From assembly GCA_021811745.1 (NCBI GenBank), contig JAJZNH010000294.1, positions 1 through 5,380 on the forward strand: DNA of 5,380 nucleotides, written 5' to 3'. The notes under the pieces are model-generated. The model had not been told where the DNA came from and made no database searches. It saw nothing but the letters and a program-made list of their open reading frames with translations. The stretch comes from Acidobacteriota bacterium (lineage in GTDB: Bacteria; Acidobacteriota; Terriglobia; Terriglobales; Acidobacteriaceae). Shown here one piece after another: positions 1 through 5,380 of the stretch (positions are counted from its first letter, which is position 1; the number at the start of each line of letters is the position of its first letter). The translations under genes were made by a program, and so were the position numbers.

Positions 1-777
1 CGCAAATGGCTGGGCCGGCATGAAGGGATCGTGCGGCTTGAGAAAGGACGAGATCAGGAAGAACGGTTTGTCCTGCTCGGCATAGGTTTCGAGGAACCGG
101 ACGGTCTCGCTGGATACGAACTCCTCAAAGTGCTCCTCCTCCGGCATGATCGACGGCCGGCCCACAGCAACGGATCCCAAGCGGTGGTCAGGCGTGCGAT
201 GCCCCTTCCAGGGATCGCCTCGGCGCCAAAGGCTTCTGATCTGTGGCTGCCCCGCTCCCGAGTTTGGGGCGCCCAACTCGTCTGCATATAGCTGGGCTGC
301 CGGCCCAATCGCCTGAAACCAGTCGTTGAACTCCAACTGATACTGGAATCCGTGAAGCTGCGCATCGACTGCGTGCATCTTCCCGATGAGCGCCGTGAAG
401 TACCCGGCATCCCCAAAGCGAGTGGGCATGGTGGCGAACCGAGGGCCGTAGGGCCGCTCCATATTGTCGTGAAGATTGTGGCTATAAAGCCCGGTCATCA
501 TGGACGCTCGGGAGGGCGCGCATACTGGATTGTTGCAGTAGGCGTTGGTGAAACGAACGCTCTGCTGCGCAAGCTGATCCAGGTTGGGCGTTTTGGCGAC
601 CGCATCCCCGCAGACCCCCATGCAGCTCCGCTTGTGCTGGTCGGACATGATGAGCAGCACATTGGGACGCTTCCTGGTTGGAGAGGCGGCTTCCGTGTCC
701 TCCTGAGCCGAAGAAGGCGTTGAAATTGCGGACAGGGTTGCCGCGCCAGCAGTAGCAAGAAAGTCTCTTCGATTCAC
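1..777 (-). CDS. Tat-exported sulfatase (S1 family), N-terminal part
   Basis: This is the first 259 codons of a type I sulfatase, which hydrolyses sulfate esters; the C-terminal part lies beyond the left edge (family members are usually about 450-520 residues). The reading starts at a GTG (775-777) with GTGGAG 11 nt upstream (789-794); no ATG in frame gives a better start. Residues 2-7 (NRRDFL) followed by a hydrophobic Ala-rich stretch form a twin-arginine signal, with likely cleavage after Ala24 (SSA|QE), so the enzyme should act in the periplasm or outside. Residues 39-50 (NVLLIMSDQHKR) give the first metal-binding strand with Asp46-Gln47. Residues 86-90 (CAPSR), followed by TG at 95-96, are the C-x-P-S-R signature in which Cys86 is converted to formylglycine. 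GKMH (132-135) and KPHDP (247-251) match the usual active-site Lys/His positions. The substrate cannot be told. A formylglycine-generating enzyme must be encoded elsewhere. Confidence 0.93.
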   Translation of the reverse strand, partial: MNRRDFLATAGAATLSAISTPSSAQEDTEAASPTRKRPNVLLIMSDQHKRSCMGVCGDAVAKTPNLDQLAQQSVRFTNAYCNNPVCAPSRASMMTGLYSHNLHDNMERPYGPRFATMPTRFGDAGYFTALIGKMHAVDAQLHGFQYQLEFNDWFQAIGPAAQLYADELGAPNSGAGQPQIRSLWRRGDPWKGHRTPDHRLGSVAVGRPSIMPEEEHFEEFVSSETVRFLETYAEQDKPFFLISSFLKPHDPFMPAQPFA

Positions 778-1205
778 GATATTCGAATCTCCACGGGGAA
801 AGCGGTTATGCAGCGCCAATGCTCTTGTGTAGTTTGCTCTGGGCCTCAATTGCACCTGCTACAGGACTATACCGAGATTGATCAGGAAGGGACGCGCCTG
901 ACAAGGTGATATCACCGTGCAAAGACGTTGAAAAGTTCGTGGCGCGCGATAAGGTTTGCGAGGTCAGCAAGATAGAGATGCCGCGCTCCATTCTGAGCGG
1001 TGAGCTTTACACCGGACTTCAAGGAATCAACCGCGATGCTTCTGGGTCATCGTTGGCTGGCTGGATCCCGAACGCGCCTTCCGCGCCGCACGGGTCGCAA
1101 TCTTATCGCAAAGGATCGTCTGAAAGCTTCCGCTCAGGAACCGCTTGAAGCGTTTGGCAGCCGGCAGGCTGCCGTCATTCCAGGCCTCGGCCAAGGCAGC
1201 TATGG
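778..1205. other. Intergenic gap upstream of the sulfatase
   Basis: These 428 bases lie between the sulfatase start and the end of the regulator gene. Short open frames exist on both strands (minus 806-991 and 1027-1209, plus 906-1148), but none has a recognisable domain or a convincing ribosome binding site. The minus-strand frame 1027-1209 begins with a GTG that overlaps the TGA of the upstream gene (GTGA), so a coupled small protein cannot be excluded. The sulfatase promoter should lie here; I see no clear -35/-10 pair. A 7-bp hairpin sits at 1156-1173. Confidence 0.5.
1156..1173 (-). repeat. Perfect 7-bp hairpin after the regulator gene
   Basis: GGCAGCC and GGCTGCC are perfect inverted arms around a 4-nt loop, 32 nt downstream of the regulator's stop codon. 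The stem is GC-rich, but neither strand carries a run of T after it, so it is not a standard intrinsic terminator. It could act as an mRNA 3' end stabiliser or be a chance palindrome. Confidence 0.4.
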
Positions 1206-2564
1206 TCACTTGGCGGAGCTGAAATGCTCCACCACAGGGATGGCGTTGGGAGCGCTGACGCCGATCGACTCGGTTCGTAGGATCAACTGGAATCTTCCTA
1301 TGGTTCCGTCCGGCAGGCGGGCTCGCTGGAGAATCGGCGTCATGGCGGACGGATTCAGAATAAAATCAGCTCCGGCTTGCGTGCCGGAGATATTCAATCC
1401 CTGAATCAAGAGAGCGTGACCCGTTCCATCGAGATTGGGCAAGAATGACAAGATGACGTAGGTCCATTGTGGACCGATCCCCCCTGCGTTCTGGTAAACG
1501 GCCTGCTCGCCTGGGTGAGGATGCCAGTTAAGGATGGACCGTTGGTCCGATTCCGGGGCGAATTCGAAGCTGAAGTCGGAATCCGGCTGAAATAAGCTGG
1601 CCCACGGATTGGCAAGCGGGCCTCCGAAGAGAATCAGGTTGGCGGTCTGGATGTCTCCCATGTGGATGTCATGGGCATTCCTGACAATCACGTTCCCCCT
1701 GGAAAGCCCCGGAAGGCGCATGAGCGCCACGACGGTATTGAGATCCGCGACGCTGGTGTACCCGGCCAGGCGATCGGCATCGACGCTGGAACCGAAATGC
1801 CGCATCGTCGCATCGAAGTCGGCGAACCACTTATCGAAGTCTCCGTTGACGTATTCCTGCAATGGAATCTGGCGGCGAGTGATGTCCTGCAAAAGGCCAA
1901 ACCCGCTGTCCGCAGTCACGATATACGTGGTTCGCCCGGGGCAGGCCAACTCCTCCCAGAAGGCGGCGTACAGGCTTGGCTCGACCGGTAGACTTTTGGC
2001 GTGCCGGTACCTCCAACTCATGAGGGCGACGGCAACGACGGCAAGCGCGATTAGAAGGCTCCAGCGCAAGCGAGCGGTGCTTTTCGAAACGGCCGATGTC
2101 GGGGGTACGCCGGCAGGATCTTTCGCATCTGGCTGAGCTTCCGCAGCCTCGGGTCGGGTATTCGGCTCGAAGAGGGGAACATAGCGGCCGCGGGGAATCA
2201 CAATCCGCAGAGGCTCATTTCGTCCCTCGTGCGCGAAGTACTCCTCTAGCTGCTGGCGAAGCATCCGGGCATAGTTGCGGACGATATTGTCTTCACCCGG
2301 ATTGTAGGCAGCCGGGCGGCCCAGGGCCTGAACGCCGATCTGGTGCTCAGAGATCTCCTCCTCGCGGTGCGAGAGTTTGCGGCTACATATATAGAGTAGA
2401 AAATTGGTGAGAAACGCAGATCGCTGAAAAGGTGGCGTCGCTGTGATGCGTAGCGTGAGCTTCCACTCCTCGCTGCGGAACATCGATTCCGAAGCAGAAG
2501 AGAGCAGATCTTCCTTCTTCGCGTCACCTGCATGAGCCTTCACGGTGACCCAACCCCTTCCCAT
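1206..2564 (-). CDS. Membrane-anchored winged-helix-like regulator, acidobacterial type
   Basis: This 452-residue protein probably senses something outside the membrane and acts on DNA inside. Residues 46-132 match the conserved N-terminal domain found in many acidobacterial proteins annotated as winged-helix, CadC-like or 'adenylate cyclase' proteins. Visible marks are the fLLYIC helix (56-60), EHQIGVQALGRP (73-84), NPGEDNIVR (88-96), the LRQQLEEYF helix (102-110) and IPRGRYVPLF (123-132). A Pro/Ala-rich linker (133-160) leads to one transmembrane helix (about 168-184, flanked by Arg). A roughly 265-residue C-terminal domain follows with no TPR repeats or cyclase motifs that I recognise. The start is uncertain: ATG 2564 has only GAGAG very close by, whereas GTG 2541-2543 (codon 8) has GGGAAGGGG about 10 nt upstream, and ATG 2483 would still keep the domain. 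The gene is on the same strand as the sulfatase but 428 nt from it, so an operon is not shown. The DNA-binding role is inferred from family resemblance. Confidence 0.8.
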   Translation of the reverse strand: MGRGWVTVKAHAGDAKKEDLLSSASESMFRSEEWKLTLRITATPPFQRSAFLTNFLLYICSRKLSHREEEISEHQIGVQALGRPAAYNPGEDNIVRNYARMLRQQLEEYFAHEGRNEPLRIVIPRGRYVPLFEPNTRPEAAEAQPDAKDPAGVPPTSAVSKSTARLRWSLLIALAVVAVALMSWRYRHAKSLPVEPSLYAAFWEELACPGRTTYIVTADSGFGLLQDITRRQIPLQEYVNGDFDKWFADFDATMRHFGSSVDADRLAGYTSVADLNTVVALMRLPGLSRGNVIVRNAHDIHMGDIQTANLILFGGPLANPWASLFQPDSDFSFEFAPESDQRSILNWHPHPGEQAVYQNAGGIGPQWTYVILSFLPNLDGTGHALLIQGLNISGTQAGADFILNPSAMTPILQRARLPDGTIGRFQLILRTESIGVSAPNAIPVVEHFSSAK

Positions 2565-3364
2565 CTCTCGCGCGATCTAGGCGATGTGAGAGTTCCGCTG
2601 CGGCCAAATCCCTAATCGAATCGATAGGAGAGCTTTCCGCAGGACTCCAGCCTAAGACGCTCCCAAGTGTACTACACCCTTTAAACGTCGAACCCCTGCC
2701 ATCCATGTGGGCTGGGAGCACGTCGCCATAGGGAAGTTATCTTATTGATTCCGTTGGGAATGATAAGAAAGCTTCCGACAAGGCCGCCGTGATCGTCACG
2801 CTGTTGCCCGAATTCGCTGCATGGGACGCATCCGGGAGTGCCTCATGATAGCTCCCGGCAAAGACGCGTTGAGCTTCGCCTGGCCGGGGACGCGTCATGG
2901 ATCCGTCGGCAGAAGTCATCTCTCACAATCCGGCTTCACAGATCCGGAAATCATAGAACGACAAAGAAGCCGCTCGAGATGGATCTGCGAGGTTCCCTTA
3001 CACGGTGGAAGGATGTTTGACAACAGTCGGGACGAAGCAGCGTAAGCCAATGGAAATACGAGATGTTACGCGACTCTTTCGAGAAACCTTGCGATCTGCA
3101 CGGTGAAAACACCTTGTCAGGGGCACCCAGGATCCATGAGCCTTCGTGATGCCCATTCTTTCTGGCCAGGAGATGGAGCGTGCAAGAGATCCTCTTGGAC
3201 TGAGGCAGCAAAGCCGGTGAGAACGGGCCGTTTTGAAGAGTTTGATTTCTAGAAGCGGGGCAAGACATGAAGGAATACCCAAGCCAAATCAAAAAGTTCT
3301 CGAAGAAGGCGGGAACAACAATGAGCCTACCCTCAGAACGCGTCGCTCATAAGCGTACTGGTTT
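2565..3364. other. 800-bp stretch without a recognisable gene
   Basis: This stretch lies between the regulator's start and the left end of the IS3 element. Open frames here are short and broken on both strands. The longest, minus 2951-3292 (113 codons), has an amino-acid makeup and start context unlike its neighbours, and no known motif. The plus strand holds a row of short frames separated by stops (about 2938-3045, 3050-3104, 3104-3250, 3267-3390) that could be remnants of decayed genes or chance. The minus-strand promoter for the regulator should lie in the right-hand neighbourhood of 2565-2760. I see no tRNA, rRNA or repeat array. Confidence 0.5.
2667..2677. promoter_or_regulatory. Short palindrome upstream of the regulator (weak operator candidate)
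   Basis: GTGTA-C-TACAC is a perfect 5-bp inverted repeat around one base, about 105 nt upstream of the regulator's first ATG. An AT-rich TTTAAA lies beside it (2680-2685). A dimeric repressor could bind here, but palindromes of this size are expected several times by chance in 5 kb. Confidence 0.15.
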
Positions 3365-3379
3365 TGGACTTTCGTCCCG
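3365..3379 (+). repeat. Candidate terminal inverted repeat, orfB side (IRR)
   Basis: TGGACTTTCGTCCCG starts with the TG usual for IS3-family ends and lies 22 nt beyond the orfB stop codon, about where the right end is expected. It matches the other candidate end at only 9 of 15 bases, so it is a weak call. Confidence 0.35.
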
Positions 3380-3400
3380 TTGCGGCTGAGCCGTTCGCGG

Positions 3401-3852
3401 TTATGCTGCGAGAGCTTGTTGCTCGAACTGAGCAGGGCTGAGGTAGCCGAGCGTCGAGTGCATCCTCGTTCTGTTGTGCGAGAGCAGCCAGTCGAGCGTC
3501 GCATCCTTTTCCTCCCTGTGGCTTTTGAACGGCTCACCGTGCAGCCGTTCCACCTTCAACGATCCGAACATGGTGTCCGAGCAGGCGTTGTCCCAGCAGT
3601 TGCCTTTCTTACTCATGGAAGCCTTGATCCCATGCCCGGCAAGCAGCTCGGTGTAGCGACCACTGGCGTACTGGCTGCCACGGTCCGAGTGGAAGATCAG
3701 GCCCGGCGCGGGTCTGCGGCTGTGCCAGGCCATGTCGAGCGCGCTGCAGGCCAGCTCCGCCGTGATCGCCTCGCCCTTCGACCAGCGGACGATGCGGCGG
3801 CTGAACAGGTCCAGCACCACGGCCAGGTACAACCACCCTTCATCGGTCGGGA
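3401..3852 (-). CDS. IS3 transposase OrfB, 3' exon (C-terminal half)
   Basis: This is the second part of the split orfB, residues 141-290 of the spliced product, ending in TAA at 3401-3403. It starts inside the Ile141 codon and continues PTDEGWLYLAVVLDLFSRR, the usual sequence after the first catalytic Asp in IS3-family integrase-type (rve) domains. The second catalytic Asp is residue 197 (FHSDRGSQYAS). The third position, 35 residues later, is residue 233 in DNACSDTMFGSLKVE. Family members have Glu here, but this copy has GAC for Asp (3575-3577). The Lys seven residues further on (240) is kept. The C-terminal HSTLGYLSPAQFE is the normal end of the family. On its own this half has no ribosome binding site; it needs intron splicing to be joined to the N-terminal half. 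The Asp at the third position suggests a poor or dead catalyst. Confidence 0.9.
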
Positions 3853-3937
3853 GTGGAGTAAGAGACAGGGCGTAGTCGGGCTATTTCCCCGTCTCTCCTC
3901 CCCGAACCGGACATGCACCTCTCAGCGCATCCGGCTC
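3853..3937 (-). ncRNA. Group II intron domains V and VI with branch-point A
   Basis: Domain V (3904-3937) is exactly 34 nt. GAGCCGGA pairs with TCCGGTTC (8 bp), then there is a 2-nt bulge TG, then TGCGCT pairs with GGTGCA (6 bp with G-U pairs) under a GAGA (GNRA) tetraloop. The catalytic AGC triad is at its usual place in the 5' strand. Domain VI (3853-3903) folds as 4 bp (GGAG/CTCC), a single unpaired A, then 11 bp (GAGAGACGGGG with CCCTGTCTCTT). The bulged A is at 3859, the seventh nucleotide from the intron's 3' end, which is where the branch point normally lies. Pairing was checked by hand and allows G-U. Confidence 0.93.
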
Positions 3938-4481
3938 TCTGTTCAAGTGTTGCTCATAGCAAAAGCGACATCAGCGTAGCGCGATTTCCCCAGTTCACAT
4001 GCTGGACTCAACACATGGGCGAGGTTGCCTGTCGCAGTCTTTATCCTTGCTTGCCGCAAGTCGTCGCGGACACCACAGTCTAGCTACGCGCTCCCCGTGG
4101 TTCCATGGTGACCGGCCTACATTTCCAGTCATCATTCGTGTCGCCAAACCCACGCTTTATGTTCGGCTACAATCCGTGTCCTGCCTGTTAAGCGATGTAG
4201 GCAGGGGTGACATTTCAACCCTCGGATGCGTTCCAACAGGTTCGTGTTCCTCAACCGTCCCATGCTCAGCCTGGAGACTCATCTTGGCGTAATCGCTTCG
4301 CCGCAAGCCCCGTTTCCCGCGGACTTCGTCACCTTGCCAGTGTCGGCAAGTCACCGCCGCTTCGGCTCATTTCCTCTCGCAGCAGAGAAAAGGCAGGCAC
4401 AGCCAAATCGCCGTGCTCTGCATTCCAGACATGCTCAAGCAGCAAACCTCCTTTCAATCAAGGTACGCTGGCTGGGCGTAC
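3853..4481 (-). ncRNA. ORF-less group II intron (629 nt) inside orfB
   Basis: This is a self-splicing type ribozyme on the same strand as the transposase gene. Its 5' end is GTACGCCCAGC at 4481 (bacterial consensus GUGYG, here with A at position 3), and its 3' end is ...TCCAC at 3853, fitting the AY rule. The borders are fixed by the exons: removing it joins ACATACA to TCCCGACC and restores ...GDMTY-I-PTDEG... in frame, giving a 290-residue OrfB. Domains V and VI are canonical (separate entry). A stem GTGTTG/CAACAC (4009-4014 with 3947-3952) encloses a small domain IV candidate of about 70 nt. There is no reverse transcriptase or maturase frame, which most bacterial group II introns carry in domain IV, so splicing and mobility would need a maturase from elsewhere. 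I could not assign EBS1/EBS2 with confidence. Whether it was always ORF-less or lost its ORF by deletion cannot be told. Confidence 0.92.
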
Positions 4482-4902
4482 TGTATGTCATGTCGCCGAC
4501 CCAGACAGTGTTCGGCGCGGCCACGGTGAAGTTGCGCGCAAGCAGGTTCGGTGCGATCGGTAGAACATGATTGCTGTCGGGGGTGACGACGCGAAAACGC
4601 CGCTTGCCACGCGCCCGGATTGCTTCCCGCTGCATCATGCGCTGCACCCGAAACTTGCCCACCCGGACACCGTTCTTTCTTAGCTGCCGCCACACGCGCG
4701 GCCATCCATAGGCCCCGCGCGCTTCGGCGTACACCGCGCGGATCTCGACCAGCAACGCCGTCTCCGACAGTTGACGACGCGTCAGGATCTTCTTCCGCCG
4801 CGCAACATGCTGGCGATATCCCGACGCGCTCACCTCCAACACACGGCACTGTACGCACACCGGCCACTGCAGCTTGTTCCGCTCAATCCAGGCGTACTTC
4901 AT
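4482..4902 (-). CDS. IS3 transposase OrfB, 5' exon (N-terminal half)
   Basis: This is the first part of orfB: 140 full codons plus one base. The ATG at 4900-4902 overlaps the orfA TGA (ATGA). Residues 1-60 match the conserved OrfB N terminus (the C-R-VLEVSASGYR segment at 19-30), and 61-100 hold the RGAYGWPRVWRQLR and GVRVGKFRVQRMM helices of the HTH_21-type region. Residues 131-140 (NTVWVGDMTY) carry the first catalytic Asp, residue 137. The coding sequence then breaks at codon 141, where the group II intron begins. Unspliced translation would run on into the intron for 15 codons and stop at 4435, giving a truncated 155-residue protein. Spliced to 3852-3401 it gives 873 nt, an intact 290-residue OrfB of normal length. 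The spacing D137-D197-D233 fits the D-D-35-E pattern, except that the last residue is Asp. Confidence 0.9.
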
Positions 4903-5192
4903 CGCTGCACCTTCGCGAAGTACGCCGTGGTTTTTCCCAAGATGTCGCGCTCCATCGTCACCCGCGCCAGCTCCGCCCTGAGACGGATATTTTCCATCCG
5001 CTCCGCGCTGAGCTGCTCGCTCGACAAGCCGCGCAACTGGCCAGCCTTGTCCGCCTTGACCCAGTTCGCCAACGTCTGTTCCACGATGCCCAGAGCCTTC
5101 GCCGCCGCAGACACCTTCTGTCCTGAGGCCACCAGCCGTACCGCCTCCTGCTTGTACTCCAATGTCTAACCACGCCGTATCGCCTTCTCCAT
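4899..5192 (-). pseudogene. IS3 transposase OrfA with a nonsense codon at position 9
   Basis: OrfA is the small helix-turn-helix partner of IS3 transposases; it binds the IS ends and is joined to OrfB by frameshifting. The natural start appears to be ATG 5190-5192, because AGGAGGAGG lies 5 nt upstream. That frame reads MEKAIRRG, then TAG (5166-5168), then TLEYKQEAVRLV and on to TGA at 4899-4901. An AAG (Lys) to TAG change would explain it, but the ancestral codon is a guess. The remaining frame can start only at TTG 5160-5162 (87 residues), which has no evident ribosome binding site. Visible in it are the HTH region (KVSAAAKALGIVEQTLANW) and a C-terminal heptad-like segment (NIRLRAELARVTMERDIL) typical of the OrfA leucine zipper. 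Low-level expression by readthrough or reinitiation is possible. Confidence 0.75.
4932..4938 (-). promoter_or_regulatory. Candidate -1 frameshift site G GGA AAA in orfA
   Basis: The orfA codons TTG GGA AAA ACC contain the heptamer G GGA AAA in the X XXY YYZ register required for -1 slippage. It sits where IS3-family elements usually place their slippery site, in the LGKTTAYFAK segment just before the orfA end. The -1 frame is open from here into orfB, so an OrfAB fusion could be made. I have not shown a downstream stimulatory structure. Confidence 0.55.
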
Positions 5193-5197
5193 CACTG

Positions 5198-5206
5198 CCT
5201 CCTCCT
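5198..5206 (-). promoter_or_regulatory. Strong ribosome binding site of orfA
   Basis: AGGAGGAGG, 5 nt before ATG 5190-5192. It decides the orfA start and thereby shows that the TAG at 5166-5168 lies inside the coding sequence and not upstream of it. Confidence 0.75.
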
Positions 5207-5240
5207 CACGATTACAACAGCTCGCTATGAGAGACGTTTT

Positions 5241-5255
5241 CCGGGGGCAAGGTCA
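5241..5255 (-). repeat. Candidate terminal inverted repeat, orfA side (IRL)
   Basis: Read inward from 5255 this is TGACCTTGCCCCCGG, starting TG as IS3-family ends do. It lies 63 nt upstream of the orfA ATG and just before the point where TonB-receptor-like coding sequence begins, which supports a border here. The match to the other end is only 9 of 15. Confidence 0.45.
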
Positions 5256-5256
5256 C

Positions 5257-5380
5257 AACTATCAGAACGACTATTGCATTGCCTGTAATTGGGGGCCGCA
5301 ATCTGACGACTACAAGCACGTCTTGGTAGTGAATCAGGTTTACAATCTTCCTTTCGGCCGCAATGAGCGATACTTGCAGA
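5257..5380 (+). pseudogene. TonB-dependent receptor fragment (Oar/CarboxypepD_reg type barrel)
   Basis: Forty-one codons read without a stop to the right edge. The segment GPQSDDYKHVLVVNQVYNLPFGRNERYL resembles the barrel region of acidobacterial Oar-like TonB-dependent receptors, where a D-x-x-H-x-F/L-V strand is followed by a strand ending in (Y/W)-x-LPFG-(R/K)-x-x-R-(Y/F)-L. These are outer-membrane proteins of about 1000 residues or more, so only a small internal piece is visible. The frame is open back to an ATG at 5227 inside the IS, but that is not a natural start for a mid-barrel segment. The 5' portion is not found at the other border of the IS, so the gene looks truncated by the insertion or a linked rearrangement. 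The family call rests on a short motif. Confidence 0.55.

Larger units (their letters stand above)
3365..5255 (-). mobile_element. IS3-family insertion sequence carrying a group II intron
   Basis: This element contains orfA and orfB of an IS3-family transposase on the minus strand, in the usual order and overlap. Between the proposed ends it is 1891 bp; without the 629-nt intron it would be 1262 bp, a normal IS3-family size. The ends are tentative: TGACCTTGCCCCCGG read inward from 5255 and TGGACTTTCGTCCCG read inward from 3365 agree at 9 of 15 positions. I find no matching 3-4 bp target duplication (TTT on the left, CAA on the right). The coding content makes the family assignment sure. The exact borders are not, and an internal deletion or recombination at one end is possible. 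Confidence 0.8.

Noticed and set aside
352..723. Plus-strand open frame of 123 codons
   Set aside because: It is antisense to the sulfatase, whose catalytic motifs fix the coding strand.
1609..2136. Plus-strand open frame of 175 codons
   Set aside because: It is antisense to the regulator gene, with no motif and no ribosome binding site.
2951..3292. Minus-strand frame of 113 codons as a gene
   Set aside because: The composition is rich in Ser, Cys, Arg and His without any known motif and there is no convincing start signal; too weak to call.
3380..3979. Plus-strand open frame of 199 codons
   Set aside because: It lies antisense to the orfB 3' exon and the intron 3' end; orfB has clear family motifs and this frame has none.
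4118..4171. TGTA segments at 4118-4121 and 4168-4171 (minus strand) as EBS1
   Set aside because: They pair with only four of the six IBS1 bases (CATACA); no six-base match was found, so exon-binding sites are left unassigned.
4620..5126. Plus-strand open frame of 168 codons
   Set aside because: It is antisense to the orfA/orfB 5' exon and is an Arg/Pro/Ala-rich shadow typical of high-GC coding sequence.
5227..5229. ATG as the start of the TonB-receptor frame
   Set aside because: It is inside the proposed IS end, and the following sequence is mid-barrel, not a signal peptide.
1..5380. CRISPR array, tRNA, rRNA or phage genes
   Set aside because: No regularly spaced repeats, cloverleaf, rRNA segments or phage structural motifs were seen.

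Overview
The window suggests a soil-type Acidobacteriota genome (Bryobacterales/Solibacter-like). This is inferred from three things: a Tat-exported sulfatase, a membrane-anchored winged-helix-like regulator of the kind that group carries in many copies, and a piece of a TonB-dependent receptor. The inference rests on recalled family features, not on a database search.

Layout. Almost everything lies on the minus strand. Positions 1-777 hold the N-terminal 259 codons of a sulfatase that runs off the left edge. Positions 778-1205 are a gap with one strong hairpin. Positions 1206-2564 encode a 452-residue putative regulator: a cytoplasmic DNA-binding-like domain, one transmembrane helix and an extracytoplasmic domain. 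Positions 2565-3364 hold no gene I can recognise. About 3365-5255 is an IS3-family insertion sequence. From about 5257 to the right edge the plus strand encodes a short stretch of a TonB-dependent receptor beta-barrel.

The most interesting object is a nested element. The orfB transposase gene of the IS3 copy is split by a 629-nt group II intron (3853-4481, minus strand) that has no room for a reverse transcriptase or maturase. Its ends can be set to the base. Removing 3853-4481 joins ...ACATACA to TCCCGACC... and restores a 290-residue OrfB in frame through the motif DMTYIPTDEGW. The intron has a textbook 34-nt domain V and a domain VI helix whose single bulged A lies 7 nt from the 3' end. 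It would need a maturase supplied in trans.

The host IS also looks damaged. orfA has an in-frame TAG at codon 9 behind a strong ribosome binding site, and the third catalytic residue of the OrfB DDE triad is Asp instead of Glu. A G GGA AAA slippery heptamer and an ATGA overlap link orfA to orfB. Even after splicing, this transposase is probably inactive. The receptor fragment next to the IS has no matching 5' part on the other side, which points to an IS-associated deletion or rearrangement.
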